This document shows positions 28,273 to 37,825 of a DNA stretch of 58,109 nucleotides, in pieces. Below the pieces are notes generated by a model that made no database searches, had not been told where the DNA came from, and was given only the letters and a program-made list of their open reading frames with translations. The DNA is from an uncultured Porphyromonadaceae bacterium (lineage in GTDB: Bacteria > Bacteroidota > Bacteroidia > Bacteroidales > Coprobacteraceae), in assembly GCA_900545915.1 (NCBI GenBank), contig URAV01000022.1:1-58109 (forward strand), written 5' to 3'. The position numbers were made by a program, and so were the translations under genes. Each line of letters begins with the position of its first letter. The first letter of the stretch is position 1.

Positions 28273-28280
28273 CAAAAGTA
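28273..28280 (-). promoter_or_regulatory. Candidate -7 promoter element for the M20 deacylase gene
   Basis: The minus strand reads TACTTTTG followed by CC, 26 bp before the start codon, and a TTTC occurs about 20 bp upstream at the -33 position. This is a good match to the Bacteroidetes vegetative promoter. Confidence 0.55.
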
Positions 28281-28309
28281 ATGAATAATTCTGTTTTAAA
28301 GAAAAAATG

Positions 28310-28465
28310 TTGGGAGACGGATTGAATTTTCCAATGAGGAAATTCTGTCAGTTCGTTTTCCCGGTTTCATTCATCGAATAGTCTGCTATTGTCCTTATAA
28401 AACGAGAAAATATCCTCGAAAGAAACTTTCATTGCTGATCTGTGCAAAATTTAAACAGGTTCTTA
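28310..28465 (-). repeat. MITE-like repeat, copy C (diverged)
   Basis: This stretch of about 156 bp lies between the divergent M20 and acyl-CoA synthetase genes. The right end (AAAATTTAAACAGGTTCT), the adjoining TATCCTCGAAAGAAACTTTC and a degenerate hairpin region match copies A and B in inverted orientation. The left terminus (GACGGATTGAATTTTCC) has decayed. It is about 40 bp upstream of the synthetase promoter. Confidence 0.75.
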
Positions 28466-28502
28466 AAACTTATTAAAATAGTAAACGTTCGGTTTTTATC
28501 AT

Positions 28503-28510
28503 TACCTTTG
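28503..28510 (+). promoter_or_regulatory. Candidate -7 promoter element for the acyl-CoA synthetase gene
   Basis: TACCTTTG matches TAnnTTTG. It overlaps an in-frame GTG at 28510, so that GTG would not be transcribed, which supports the ATG at 28534 as the real start. Confidence 0.5.
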
Positions 28511-28533
28511 TGACTGATTTTATTATAAATTAT

Positions 28534-30345
28534 ATGGCAATAAAACACTTTTCTCAGTTGGTACGCAACCAAGCGGAGAAGTATGGTGATCGGGAAGTAT
28601 TCCGTCATAAAGATTTTGAGAATGACAAATGGATATCTACTTCTTGGACTCAATTTTCGGAACAGGTAGAGCATATTGCGTTGGCTTTCCTTACAATGGG
28701 AGTCCGGGAACAGGAAAATATAGCGACTTATACGCAGAATAGACCGGAAGGTCTGGTTATAGATTTTGCAGCATACGAAAATAGGGCAGTAGTCGTACCC
28801 CTTTATGCAACCAGTTCTCAATCGCAAATCGAGTATATTATTAATGAAGCGGAGGTTCGTTTTTTGTTTGTCGGAGGGCAATTTCAGTATGATAATGCTT
28901 ATGCTGCCCGGAAAAACTGCACTTCGTTAGAAAAACTCATTATTCTTGATCCCTCTGTAAAATTAGCTGAGGATGATACTACATCGGTTCGCTTTGAAGA
29001 ATTATATAAGATCGGCGAACGGGCGGATAATACTCTTCGTAATATGTTGGAAAAGCGTATGCTGAGTGCTTCGGATGAGGATTTGGTAAGTATTATTTAC
29101 ACCTCCGGAACGACGGGAGAACCTAAAGGGGTGATGCTTACGAACTCAAATTTCAATGAGGCTATGCGTATTCATATTCAAAGACTGAAAATGGTTTCTG
29201 AGAAAGATATTTCTTTATGTTTCTTGCCGTTGACTCATATCTTTGAACGTGCATGGACTTATTTTTGTCTGGTGAAGGGCATGCGAGTTGTTATAAATCA
29301 GAAACCGGATGAAATACAATCGGTTATAAGAGAGATTCGTCCTACTATTATGTGTAGTGTTCCCCGTTTTTGGGAAAAAGTCTATACGGCTGTACAGGAG
29401 AAAATTTCTGCGAGTAAGGGTATTCGGCGAATAATGATGATGAAGGCTCTGAGAGCGGGTCGGAAACGAAATATAGATTTTCTTCGTTTAGAAAAAAAAG
29501 TACCTTTCTTTTTAGAGTGCCGATACCGTTTTTGGGATAAGTTGGTTTTATCTAAAATAAGGAAAGCGATAGGTGTTGAAAACGGGAATATATTCCCGAC
29601 TGCTGGAGCGCCTTTGTCGGATACGATAAATGAATTTTTGCATTCTTGCGGTATAAATATCATATACGGGTACGGACTTTCGGAAACAACCGCTACGGTA
29701 ACTTGTTTTGAATCTTCTGGCTATGAATTTGGGACAGTAGGTACTACTCTGCCCGGTATTCAGGTGAAAATGGGTGAGGATAACGAAATTTTGGTAAAGG
29801 GCGGTACTGTTATGAAAGGATATTATAAAAAGCCGGAAGAGACTGCCAAAGTTTTTACAAAAGACGGATGGTTCAAAACCGGAGATGCCGGGAAATTGAA
29901 TGCTGAAGGGTCATTGGTATTGACCGAACGTATTAAAGATTTATTTAAGACATCGACCGGTAAATACATAGCTCCGCAAGCTATCGAAACGAAGTTGGGA
30001 GAGGATAAGTATATCGATCAGGTTGCAGTTATCGGAGATCAGCGTAAATATGTAACGGCGATTATTATTCCGGCTTATGAAGCATTAAAAGAATATGCGG
30101 CTCAAAAACAGATACAATATCGAAATTTGGAGGAATTGGTTAAGAATCAAAGTATTCAGAAATTGATACAAGAGCGCATCTCGGAATTGCAGGCTAATTT
30201 TGCACGATTCGAACAGATTAAACGTTTTACGTTGCTGCCTCGTGCATTCAGCATGGAAACCGGTGAGCTGACGAATACGTTGAAAATCAGACGACCGATT
30301 ATAAATCAGCTCTATCGTGCCGAGATAGAAGCCATGTATATGTAA
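28534..30345 (+). CDS. Long-chain fatty-acid--CoA ligase (AMP-dependent synthetase)
   Basis: 603 residues. ANL-superfamily motifs are the P-loop YTSGTTGEPKGVMLT, the IYGYGLSETTATVT segment, KTGDAGKLNAEG and LKTSTGKYIAPQAIETKL (RIKDLFKTSTGKYIAPQ hinge/A10 Lys region). The shape is that of the long-chain/FAA1-like ligases that activate fatty acids to acyl-CoA by way of acyl-AMP. No signal peptide is present; these enzymes act at the inner face of the membrane. The ATG start is chosen because an upstream GTG falls inside the promoter element. It is followed by a hairpin at 30373-30428 and then prfB. Confidence 0.92.
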   Translation: MAIKHFSQLVRNQAEKYGDREVFRHKDFENDKWISTSWTQFSEQVEHIALAFLTMGVREQENIATYTQNRPEGLVIDFAAYENRAVVVPLYATSSQSQIEYIINEAEVRFLFVGGQFQYDNAYAARKNCTSLEKLIILDPSVKLAEDDTTSVRFEELYKIGERADNTLRNMLEKRMLSASDEDLVSIIYTSGTTGEPKGVMLTNSNFNEAMRIHIQRLKMVSEKDISLCFLPLTHIFERAWTYFCLVKGMRVVINQKPDEIQSVIREIRPTIMCSVPRFWEKVYTAVQEKISASKGIRRIMMMKALRAGRKRNIDFLRLEKKVPFFLECRYRFWDKLVLSKIRKAIGVENGNIFPTAGAPLSDTINEFLHSCGINIIYGYGLSETTATVTCFESSGYEFGTVGTTLPGIQVKMGEDNEILVKGGTVMKGYYKKPEETAKVFTKDGWFKTGDAGKLNAEGSLVLTERIKDLFKTSTGKYIAPQAIETKLGEDKYIDQVAVIGDQRKYVTAIIIPAYEALKEYAAQKQIQYRNLEELVKNQSIQKLIQERISELQANFARFEQIKRFTLLPRAFSMETGELTNTLKIRRPIINQLYRAEIEAMYM

Positions 30346-30372
30346 TAGCAGCTTATTTTAGCAGTAATTTAT

Positions 30373-30428
30373 AAACGCCGTGTTGCGTGAAGTCGATTGT
30401 ATTATGAAACTTGCGCAGTACGGCGTAC
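30373..30428 (+). terminator. Hairpin between the acyl-CoA synthetase gene and prfB
   Basis: ACGCCGTGTTGCG pairs imperfectly with CGCAGTACGGCGT across a loop of about 30 nt. The following TACTTTAATTT is only weakly U-rich, so this could be a partial terminator for the synthetase gene or a leader structure for prfB. Confidence 0.4.
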
Positions 30429-30459
30429 TTTAATTTGGTTAATATATTTAAATTAAGAA

Positions 30460-31576
30460 ATGATTACGACAGAACAACTAAAGGAGACGGAAGAACGCAA
30501 GTTGGCGTTGAGGAGGTATCTTTGACATCGATGCGAAATTGATTCAGGTCGAAGAGGAAGAATTGAGAACTCATGTCCCGGATTTTTGGGATGACCGTAA
30601 GAAGGCCGAAGCCCAGATGAAGAAAGTGAAAGACCTTAAATTTTGGATAGAGAGTTATGATGAGATTGAAAAATCTGTGGACGAATTGAAGATTGCTTTT
30701 GATTTTGTAAAGGAAGAAGTTATTACAGAATCTGAGTTGGATGAGATTTATGCGAGAACGATTACTCTAATCGAGAATCTCGAGTTGCGGAATATGCTTC
30801 GTAGAGAGGAAGATAAGTTAGGTGCAGTTCTGAAAATTAACTCAGGAGCGGGAGGAACGGAAAGTCAGGATTGGGCTTCTATGTTGATGCGTATGTATTT
30901 GCGCTGGTGTGAATCTCATGGTTATAAGGCTTCGATTTCGAACCTGCTTGAAGGAGATGAAGCCGGTATTAAGAGTGTAACGATACAGATCGAAGGAGAT
31001 TATGTGTACGGATATTTGAAAAGCGAGAACGGTGTACATCGTTTGGTGCGTGTGTCGCCTTTCAACGCTCAAGGCAAACGTATGACTTCTTTTGCATCGG
31101 CTTTTGTAACTCCTTTGGTCGACGATACTATCGAAGTCGAGATCAGTCAGGCTTGCATCTCGTGGGATACATTCCGTTCAGGAGGTGCTGGAGGACAAAA
31201 TGTAAATAAAGTTGAATCCGGTGTACGTTTACGATATCAATATAAAGACCCTTATACCGGAGAAGAAGAGGAGATATTGATCGAAAATACCGAGACTCGA
31301 GACCAACCGAAAAATAAGGAAAATGCTTTGCGCCAGTTGAGGTCTATCTTGTATGATAAAGAACTGAAGCATCGTATGGCGGAGCAGGAAAAGATCGAGG
31401 CCGGAAAGAAAAAAATCGAATGGGGCTCGCAAATACGCAGCTATGTGTTTGATGACAGACGGGTTAAAGATCACAGAACCAATTACCAAACTTCAGATGT
31501 ACAAGGAGTAATGGATGGGAATATCGATGCTTTTATAAAAGCTTATTTAATGGAGTTCGGCGGAGAGAATGTTTAG
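30460..31576 (+). CDS. prfB: Peptide chain release factor 2, expressed through a programmed +1 frameshift
   Basis: The reading frame is 30460-30522 joined to 30524-31576 (371 residues). The zero frame starts at ATG 30460, encodes 21 residues ending RRYL and meets an in-frame TGA at 30523-30525. The slip site CTTTGAC, preceded by the internal Shine-Dalgarno-like AGGAGG (30511-30516), is the classic RF2 autoregulatory signal. After the +1 shift the protein continues DIDAKLIQVEEEE. RF2 motifs follow: the stop-codon-recognising SPF (VRVSPFNAQG) and the catalytic GGQ (SGGAGGQNVNKVE). RF2 reads UGA and UAA, so low RF2 favours the frameshift and more RF2 synthesis. argB starts 3 bp downstream. Confidence 0.96.
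30511..30526 (+). promoter_or_regulatory. prfB programmed +1 frameshift site
   Basis: AGGAGGTATCTTTGAC contains, in order, a Shine-Dalgarno-like AGGAGG, the slippery CTT codon, the in-frame UGA stop and the following C that weakens termination. The spacing equals that of the canonical bacterial RF2 site. Confidence 0.95.
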
Positions 31577-31579
31577 GAT

Positions 31580-32350
31580 ATGGAAAAATTGACATTGATA
31601 AAAGTAGGGGGTAAGATTGTGGAAGAACCCGATACTTTACAGAATTTGTTAAAAACTTTTGCTCAAATTCCCGGACATAAAGTTTTGGTGCACGGTGGAG
31701 GGCGTTCTGCAACAAAAGTCGCTGCTCGGTTGGGTATTGAAAGCGTAATGGTGAACGGGAGACGGGTTACGGATGCGGAGACGTTGAAAATTGTAACTAT
31801 GGTTTATGGAGGATTGGTGAGCAAAAATATTGTTGCAGGATTACAGTCGTTGTCTGTGAATGCTTTGGGAATGACAGGTGCGGATATGGATATTATCAGA
31901 TCTGAAAAGCGTCCTGTAAAAGAGGTGGATTACGGCTTTGTAGGGGATGTAAAGGAGGTGCGTGGCGATACGTTGGCTGCACTGATTCGTACCGGAGTCG
32001 TGCCGGTTTTGTCTCCGCTTACGCATGACGGAAAGGGGCAATTATTGAATACAAATGCCGATACTATTGCCGGAGAGGCAGCAAAAGCTCTTGCCGCATA
32101 TTTTGATGTGACTTTGGTCTTCTGTTTTGAGAAAAAGGGGGTTTTGAGCGATGAAAATGATGATGATAGCGTAATACCGGTTATTAATAAGGTCCAGTTC
32201 GAACAATATGTGCATGACGGAGTTGTTCAGGGTGGAATGATTCCTAAACTTGAAAATGCTTTTCAGGCGATTGATGCCGGAGTTAAAGAGGTTGTTATTA
32301 CTCAAGCTTCGGCGATATTATCTGATACGGGAACACGTATTGTAAAGTGA
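31580..32350 (+). CDS. argB: Acetylglutamate kinase (N-acyl-glutamate kinase)
   Basis: 256 residues. Amino-acid kinase motifs are LIKVGGKIVEE, KVLVHGGGRSATKVA, NGRRVTDAETLKIVTMVYGG, NALGMTGADMDII, LNTNADTIAGEAAKAL and GGMIPKLENAFQAIDAGVKEV. The enzyme phosphorylates the gamma-carboxylate of N-acyl-glutamate in arginine biosynthesis; some Bacteroides use the N-succinyl form, which cannot be told from sequence alone. It lies 3 bp after prfB and is probably co-transcribed with it. The M20 deacylase upstream fits the same pathway. Confidence 0.94.
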   Translation: MEKLTLIKVGGKIVEEPDTLQNLLKTFAQIPGHKVLVHGGGRSATKVAARLGIESVMVNGRRVTDAETLKIVTMVYGGLVSKNIVAGLQSLSVNALGMTGADMDIIRSEKRPVKEVDYGFVGDVKEVRGDTLAALIRTGVVPVLSPLTHDGKGQLLNTNADTIAGEAAKALAAYFDVTLVFCFEKKGVLSDENDDDSVIPVINKVQFEQYVHDGVVQGGMIPKLENAFQAIDAGVKEVVITQASAILSDTGTRIVK

Positions 32351-32382
32351 TATTCGATAAAATCGGAACAGATATGTAAAAT

Positions 32383-32422
32383 AAATCCCTGATTTGGAAA
32401 CCGTCCTAAATCAGGGATTTTT
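32383..32422. terminator. Bidirectional terminator between argB and the metalloprotease pair
   Basis: A perfect 13-bp inverted repeat (AAATCCCTGATTT at 32383-32395 and AAATCAGGGATTT at 32408-32420) is followed by T residues on both strands. It sits between the convergent argB and the minus-strand metalloprotease-like gene. Confidence 0.88.
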
Positions 32423-32439
32423 ATGTAACAACAGTTTTT

Positions 32440-35058
32440 TTAATCTTTACTTAACGCTTTATCTATTTTATAGATTTGGTATAAGTAAGTATTTTTCAAT
32501 TCTTCTGTCGGAGCTTTATTCGCAGCATTTCGAAGAGATGATTTAAAATCAAGCAACATTCCGTACCATTCATGTGAGCGCTCCGGGAGGACATTAAAGC
32601 GGATACTTTGCATTGCCGACATTCCTTCATTTTCTGTTGTGGAATTTATAAGTTCCGGGTATTTTCGGATATAATCGTAATATTGCAATACGTTTTTCGT
32701 ATTTGTATCTTTTAGTGCTAAACCTAATATCGAAGAAAAAGAAGAGGAAGTCCCTGAAGCCTTTCCTGTCAAGTTAGACCATTGAATCAGGTTATCTGCA
32801 AACATGCTTTGTAATGACAGTTTGTTGTCACTCGGTATTTTTCCGGTATTAGATTCTTTCATTAAAAAATTCATTACATCACGAGCAGCTTCAAGTTGTG
32901 TATAGGGGTCTTCCGATTTGCTTTCGCTCAATGCCATTGCATTTAATTGTACGAAAATAAAGTTCCCGAAATATTTTTGTGCAAAATTACTGATGTTACT
33001 TTCGAGTCCGCAATTTTTAATCAAATCGGGATTGTCTAACCAAGCTAAATCTTCGATTTGTTGCATGATCCATAATAGTGAATTTCTTTGAATCTCTTTT
33101 GGCACTGATTGATATGTGGGGGTGGGATCTCCAGCATATTTTTCATTTATATAAATCCCTCCTACGTTTTGAAAAACGTGTACCATGTAATCATATACTT
33201 GGTTGATTACATATCCGTAGATTATTTTTCGGAAAGAATAATCGTAATCCTGTTTATCGATCCAATTATTCATGCCGGCAATTACTTCGGATAAATTTTT
33301 GAAGGCGAAATTTACAGATTCGACGGCATTATTCCCTAAATCTCTCGACATGGATCGGGGATCGTAAAAAGCTCTTCTGTTTTGTCGTTTCCCGTACATG
33401 TAAACCGGATTTCCTGATTTCTCCGATACCGATTTTTTCAGCATAGCAGATTCTTTTTCAGGAGTATCAGCATTAGAAAAAGATCCGTACAGCCATCGTA
33501 TAGCCCAATAATCATATTCTCCGATCGACTCCTGACACCATGAGTCTCCTGTTTTATAAAGATCGGCAGATAACAGATAATTGAATGTCAGATCGTCCAT
33601 TACCGACGCGCTGATTCCTTTTTCTTTCGTGAAATCGGCAGAACGCAACGAGTCGGCAGAGTATGCAGCCGATCCGGCCAGATTATCGGCCAGACCCAGA
33701 CAGTGGCCGATATTACGCATCAGTATGGAGACAAAAGCTTTTCCAAAATCTTCTTCATTCAAAATCAATGTACGGGCATTTTTGTCGTAAGCTGCGGTCT
33801 GTAATAGACGATCTCTTTGAATTTGCATCGGAAGATTGTGACAAATATAAATATTCGCACTGATAATTTCTCCGGTGCGAGGATCGGTCCATACATTGTC
33901 ATTGATCCCTTCGGACGGAGAAACGACATAACGAATACAAGAGTATTTCAAGTTCGTGTCGTTGAAAGTAGAGTCGTTTTGCGGATATATTTTTGTGCGG
34001 ATAGCATCTTTATATCCGATTTTCTCGAAAGCTTTGTTCCATTGTGCTACGCTGCGATATATATATTCCTGCCATTTTTCAGGGAAAGTATTATCTACAT
34101 AAAAAACTATAGGTTTTTGTGGCTCAGAAAGTTTCCCTGATAGAAAAGCATCTTTATCTTTGGGCTCTAATCGCCAGCGGTTGGCATAGTACCTGTTTCT
34201 TGAGCCTTGCTGATCTCCTGAATATTCAATATATTGCGAGTAAGCAGTACCGACTCGGGCATCTGCTTCGCGAGAAATAAAGCCTTCATCCGGAAGTTTC
34301 AGGAATGTCCGTTTTACTAAGGCTGTCAAGGGTTTGTCCTCTACCATTTTAAAAACTCCGAATAGAGAAAGGGAGACCGAATAACTTAAACAGCTTGTTA
34401 CCGATGCATTGTCAGGATAGGCTTCTACACCTGCAATTTGAGATTTGCTGCGTTTGAATGTACCTGACCTTTTTACATACCCTTCTAAACTGTTATAAGC
34501 TTTAGGGTCTAAAGGGTTGAGAGATTTATCATCACTGATAAAAAATGAGGTCGCCTCAAATACTACAGCCGAGCTGTCTGGGGTGTATGCTGCTATTGGA
34601 AAGGAAGCGATGATAGCTCCGGTTTGGCTTTTTGCAATTGCGGTGCGAATACCTTTTTCTTTATCTGAGATTTTAATTTTTTCGTTGACTTTACAAATTT
34701 TGATGAGGGAATCTGATTTCTCGAAAATAACTTGTATAGGAGGGGTCGGCTGAGCTCCTACGGAGGATTCTAAAGGATCGCTGATTTTCTCTACCGTCGA
34801 TCCCATCAGCATTCGTTGTCCGAATGTACCGACAGGAATTTCCATATAGACTTTTCCCTCTACTAAATGCATGGTAAAAAGTCCCTTTGCCTGAATATGT
34901 TTTTTATCTTTAAACAGTTTTTCGTATTTTGAGATTTCTTTTACCTCCTCTGTTTTTGCATTTTGTTTATTTTTCTTTTTACGGGCAGAGGCATCAGGCA
35001 TTCCTGCGGCGGTGAAAAGACATATCAATAATATTATGATTACTTTTATATTGCTCAT
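32440..35058 (-). CDS. Inactive metalloprotease homologue (DUF5117 family pseudo-enzyme)
   Basis: 872 residues from the ATG at 35058; a TTG two codons upstream is less likely. A signal peptide precedes a Lys-rich linker and a full-length DUF5118/DUF5117 architecture collinear with its upstream neighbour. The zinc motif is destroyed: where the paralogue has H448-E449, H452 and H458, this protein has R448-N449, H452 and D458 (MRNIGHCLGLADN). The catalytic Glu and two of three His ligands are thus lost, and the Met-turn reads SVMDDLTFNY. The reading frame is intact over the whole length, so the protein is probably kept for a non-catalytic role such as binding, inhibition or chaperoning of the active partner encoded 11 bp upstream. 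Confidence 0.88.
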   Translation of the reverse strand: MSNIKVIIILLICLFTAAGMPDASARKKKNKQNAKTEEVKEISKYEKLFKDKKHIQAKGLFTMHLVEGKVYMEIPVGTFGQRMLMGSTVEKISDPLESSVGAQPTPPIQVIFEKSDSLIKICKVNEKIKISDKEKGIRTAIAKSQTGAIIASFPIAAYTPDSSAVVFEATSFFISDDKSLNPLDPKAYNSLEGYVKRSGTFKRSKSQIAGVEAYPDNASVTSCLSYSVSLSLFGVFKMVEDKPLTALVKRTFLKLPDEGFISREADARVGTAYSQYIEYSGDQQGSRNRYYANRWRLEPKDKDAFLSGKLSEPQKPIVFYVDNTFPEKWQEYIYRSVAQWNKAFEKIGYKDAIRTKIYPQNDSTFNDTNLKYSCIRYVVSPSEGINDNVWTDPRTGEIISANIYICHNLPMQIQRDRLLQTAAYDKNARTLILNEEDFGKAFVSILMRNIGHCLGLADNLAGSAAYSADSLRSADFTKEKGISASVMDDLTFNYLLSADLYKTGDSWCQESIGEYDYWAIRWLYGSFSNADTPEKESAMLKKSVSEKSGNPVYMYGKRQNRRAFYDPRSMSRDLGNNAVESVNFAFKNLSEVIAGMNNWIDKQDYDYSFRKIIYGYVINQVYDYMVHVFQNVGGIYINEKYAGDPTPTYQSVPKEIQRNSLLWIMQQIEDLAWLDNPDLIKNCGLESNISNFAQKYFGNFIFVQLNAMALSESKSEDPYTQLEAARDVMNFLMKESNTGKIPSDNKLSLQSMFADNLIQWSNLTGKASGTSSSFSSILGLALKDTNTKNVLQYYDYIRKYPELINSTTENEGMSAMQSIRFNVLPERSHEWYGMLLDFKSSLRNAANKAPTEELKNTYLYQIYKIDKALSKD

Positions 35059-35069
35059 TTTCAAACTCC

Positions 35070-37694
35070 TTATAACTTCAATGAATTATCAAGATTATGC
35101 AACAACAATTGGTAGTGCAACCGGGTGTTTTTGTCCGGATGATTTATTTTCCCTTTCAAAATATTCTGTATTTTAAGCAAATAGCCGTAATATAATCCAT
35201 CTTGCGGGCGAGCAATAAAATAAGTCGCCGATGACGGTTCATATCCGGCAACCGGATTCAGAGAAAATTTTTCTGAGTGTTTTAATGCATCCGGATGGCA
35301 AGAGCAGAAAGAACTGTGGGCTATTGGAGATGAGCCTTTCAGAAAATCGGGAATACCGATGAATCCTTCTCCCGACAAAGATTTTGTTTTGGCATCTTTC
35401 CCGATTTTTATTCCAGCACCGATTCCTACATACTTTACAAAGAGATTCTGCATTTTTATTTGATTCTCGGATAGTTTTTCTCCGTATAAGGTAGGCTTCC
35501 ATACATATTGATAAACATCTTCCAAACAGTCTGTTACAGAATAAGCATTTTTCCCTGCCTTGAGTGCTGATAATTCTACTTTATTCGGAGAGGCGATAAC
35601 CGCTTTCATAACTTCATTTCTCAGCAGGTCTGCAGGAGAACCCATCAGAGACATTTCTTTCATCAGTTCTTTGTTGTCGATCCAGTCCATAGAGGATATT
35701 TGGTCTAACAGAAATTTTACGGCAGCTTTTTGTTTCTCGGCAGGCACGCTCATTACCGCTTCAACTTGATCTCCTACATGTTTCTCATTTAAGTAAATAC
35801 CGCCTACATTACCGTAAACATGCATTAAATAAGTAAGATACTGCATGATTACTCCGTTATAAATAGAAGTTCGATAAGAATAATCGGGATCTTCTTTATC
35901 CACCCAATTATTTAGATTTTCCAAAATATATTTCAAATTTTTTATCCCGTATTCGCTTGCTTTCATTGCATTATCGCCTAAATCTTCTGTTTGGGATTTC
36001 GGATCGATAATCTGTCCCTGCTGTTTCCCATAACGGTATATGGGATTACCGGATAAATCTGAGATCCATTTAGATGTTATCTTATATTCTTCTTTAGCTG
36101 TTGATGCGTTCGGTAGCGGTGTGTAATTCCATTTAACGAGGAAACGGTCATATTCTCCGAAACGGGGCGGAGTCAATTTTACTCCCCTCTCCATATCTCC
36201 CGGCTGTGCTACATAGTTGAACCGGGCGTAATCCATGATAGAAGTTGTCGTACCGTATTTTTGTGTAAATGAGGGAGACCGTAATGAATCGACAGGAATT
36301 ACGGAAGATGCACTCATGTTATGCATAAAGCCTAAACAGTGTCCGACTTCATGTGAGATAACATAGCGTAGTCCGTCTCCGATAATTTCGTCCGGTATAA
36401 GAGTATGTCGTACCCGTTTATCAGCTTGAGATGTTTGGATAAATAACCAATTGTTTAACAATTCTATTGCATCGTGGTATAAATAAACAGACGCACTTAA
36501 AATTTCACCGCTGCGTGGATCTACCCATGAGGGTCCCATTGCATTTTCTATGGCAATCGGAGCATAACGGATACAGGAATATTTGATGTTATCGGGATCG
36601 AATTCCGGATCATTTTCAGGGAAATCGACAGCTTTGATGGCATTTTTAAATCCGATTTCCGAGAATAGCTCGTTCCACTGGTTTACGCCCTCTTTAATAT
36701 ATTTACGCCATTTTTCCGGGAAGTTGTTATCTACATAAAAAACGATCGGTTTTTTAGGTTCGACTTTTTCTCCGCGTTTGTAAGCTTCCATATCCGAAGG
36801 TTCTAATCGCCATCGGTAGGCATAATATATGTTTTTGGTTTTTTGCTCTTTTGCGGAATAATCAGTTATTTGTACAGGAAATATGGCTATTCTGCTATCT
36901 GTAATGCGGGGACGGTAAGGGTTTTCATCCAACAAAATAATAGATCGGGTCATCAATGCCGTGAATGGCACGTCTTTCGCCAATGTTCCGCGGCTTCCCG
37001 AAATAGTGTATGTGTAGGACAGATTACTGCGAATTAAGACATTGTCGGGAAAGGCTTTTATCTCTCCTAAACTCGATTTGTCACTTTGGAAAATTTCAGA
37101 TCTTTTCATGCCCCAACTCAGATTGGCACTATATCTGTCGAATGGGGTCATCAATTTATTGTCCCCCACGAAAAAGTCTGTTACATCAAATACTACCGCA
37201 CTACTATCTGGTGTATAGACCGAAATTTTGAATGTTTCTAATATCGCATCTATGTTGCTTTTTGCAATGGAGCGTTGGATATTTTCATCTTGATCGGAAT
37301 TTATATTTTCCGATTGAACGAGATTCATACAAATAACATCGTTCATTTTTGAAAAACGGAAATGAATCGGGTCTGTCGGTTTAGAACCGATAATTGCATT
37401 TGCATTGTCACTGATCTCGGAGACTGTCGATCCTAAAAGCATATCGCGATTCAAAAGACTTACCGGGAGTTCGAAATATAATTTCCCTTTCATTTTGTGC
37501 ATCTTTATCAATCCGTCTACGGTAGTATGCTTTTCAGAAAAGAATTTTTCGTATTTGCTCTTTTCTTTAACAACTTCTTTGTTCGCCTCATTTTTTTTCT
37601 TTTTCTTAAAAATACCCGCCGAACATTCCGGTTGATATAATCCGAACGCAAAACTGCATGTCAGGATCAACAACAATTTGTTTATTTTTATCAT
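35070..37694 (-). CDS. Zinc-dependent metalloprotease, DUF5117/DUF5118 type (active-site motif intact)
   Basis: 874 residues with a signal peptide (about 1-26; a Cys in PECSAG could make it a lipoprotein, though the context is not a strong lipobox). It has a Lys-rich linker, an N-terminal beta-rich region with TPDSSAVVFDVTDFF, and a catalytic domain with H448-E449-x-x-H452-x-x-G455-x-x-H458 and Met-turn SIMDYARFNY. It shares long stretches with the metalloprotease of the Sus-like operon (PVDSLRSPSFTQKYGT). It is predicted to be a periplasmic or surface peptidase. It is the first gene of a two-gene unit with the inactive paralogue and has a candidate promoter at 37755-37762. Confidence 0.9.
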   Translation of the reverse strand: MIKINKLLLILTCSFAFGLYQPECSAGIFKKKKKNEANKEVVKEKSKYEKFFSEKHTTVDGLIKMHKMKGKLYFELPVSLLNRDMLLGSTVSEISDNANAIIGSKPTDPIHFRFSKMNDVICMNLVQSENINSDQDENIQRSIAKSNIDAILETFKISVYTPDSSAVVFDVTDFFVGDNKLMTPFDRYSANLSWGMKRSEIFQSDKSSLGEIKAFPDNVLIRSNLSYTYTISGSRGTLAKDVPFTALMTRSIILLDENPYRPRITDSRIAIFPVQITDYSAKEQKTKNIYYAYRWRLEPSDMEAYKRGEKVEPKKPIVFYVDNNFPEKWRKYIKEGVNQWNELFSEIGFKNAIKAVDFPENDPEFDPDNIKYSCIRYAPIAIENAMGPSWVDPRSGEILSASVYLYHDAIELLNNWLFIQTSQADKRVRHTLIPDEIIGDGLRYVISHEVGHCLGFMHNMSASSVIPVDSLRSPSFTQKYGTTTSIMDYARFNYVAQPGDMERGVKLTPPRFGEYDRFLVKWNYTPLPNASTAKEEYKITSKWISDLSGNPIYRYGKQQGQIIDPKSQTEDLGDNAMKASEYGIKNLKYILENLNNWVDKEDPDYSYRTSIYNGVIMQYLTYLMHVYGNVGGIYLNEKHVGDQVEAVMSVPAEKQKAAVKFLLDQISSMDWIDNKELMKEMSLMGSPADLLRNEVMKAVIASPNKVELSALKAGKNAYSVTDCLEDVYQYVWKPTLYGEKLSENQIKMQNLFVKYVGIGAGIKIGKDAKTKSLSGEGFIGIPDFLKGSSPIAHSSFCSCHPDALKHSEKFSLNPVAGYEPSSATYFIARPQDGLYYGYLLKIQNILKGKINHPDKNTRLHYQLLLHNLDNSLKL

Positions 37695-37754
37695 TATGTA
37701 TAGGTTATTGATTTTGAATCAAAGAATATTAGGTCGCATGATGATATATAAAAG

Positions 37755-37762
37755 CAAAATTA
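37755..37762 (-). promoter_or_regulatory. Candidate -7 promoter element for the metalloprotease pair
   Basis: The minus strand reads TAATTTTG followed by C, matching TAnnTTTG. A TTTG lies upstream but 25 bp away, longer than usual. The leader would be about 55 nt. Confidence 0.4.
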
Positions 37763-37795
37763 AGCTATTATTTTGTCTTTTGTACATCAAAAGAG

Positions 37796-37825
37796 ATTTT
37801 TTATCGGAAAATTTAGATACTCTTT
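37796..37825 (+). repeat. MITE-like repeat, remnant G (one terminus)
   Basis: TTATCGGAAAATTTAGATAC followed by TCT resembles only the right end of copies A and F (TCGGAAAATTTAGACAGACTCT), with no internal landmarks. It is either a decayed copy or a chance resemblance. Confidence 0.4.

Noticed and set aside
28510..28533. Upstream GTG start for the acyl-CoA synthetase
   Set aside because: The GTG overlaps the -7 promoter element TACCTTTG, so it would not be in the transcript; the ATG at 28534 fits the family N-terminus.
30539..31576. prfB as a shorter gene starting at TTG 30539
   Set aside because: The upstream zero frame, the TGA and the frameshift signal are intact, and the added N-terminus is typical of RF2.
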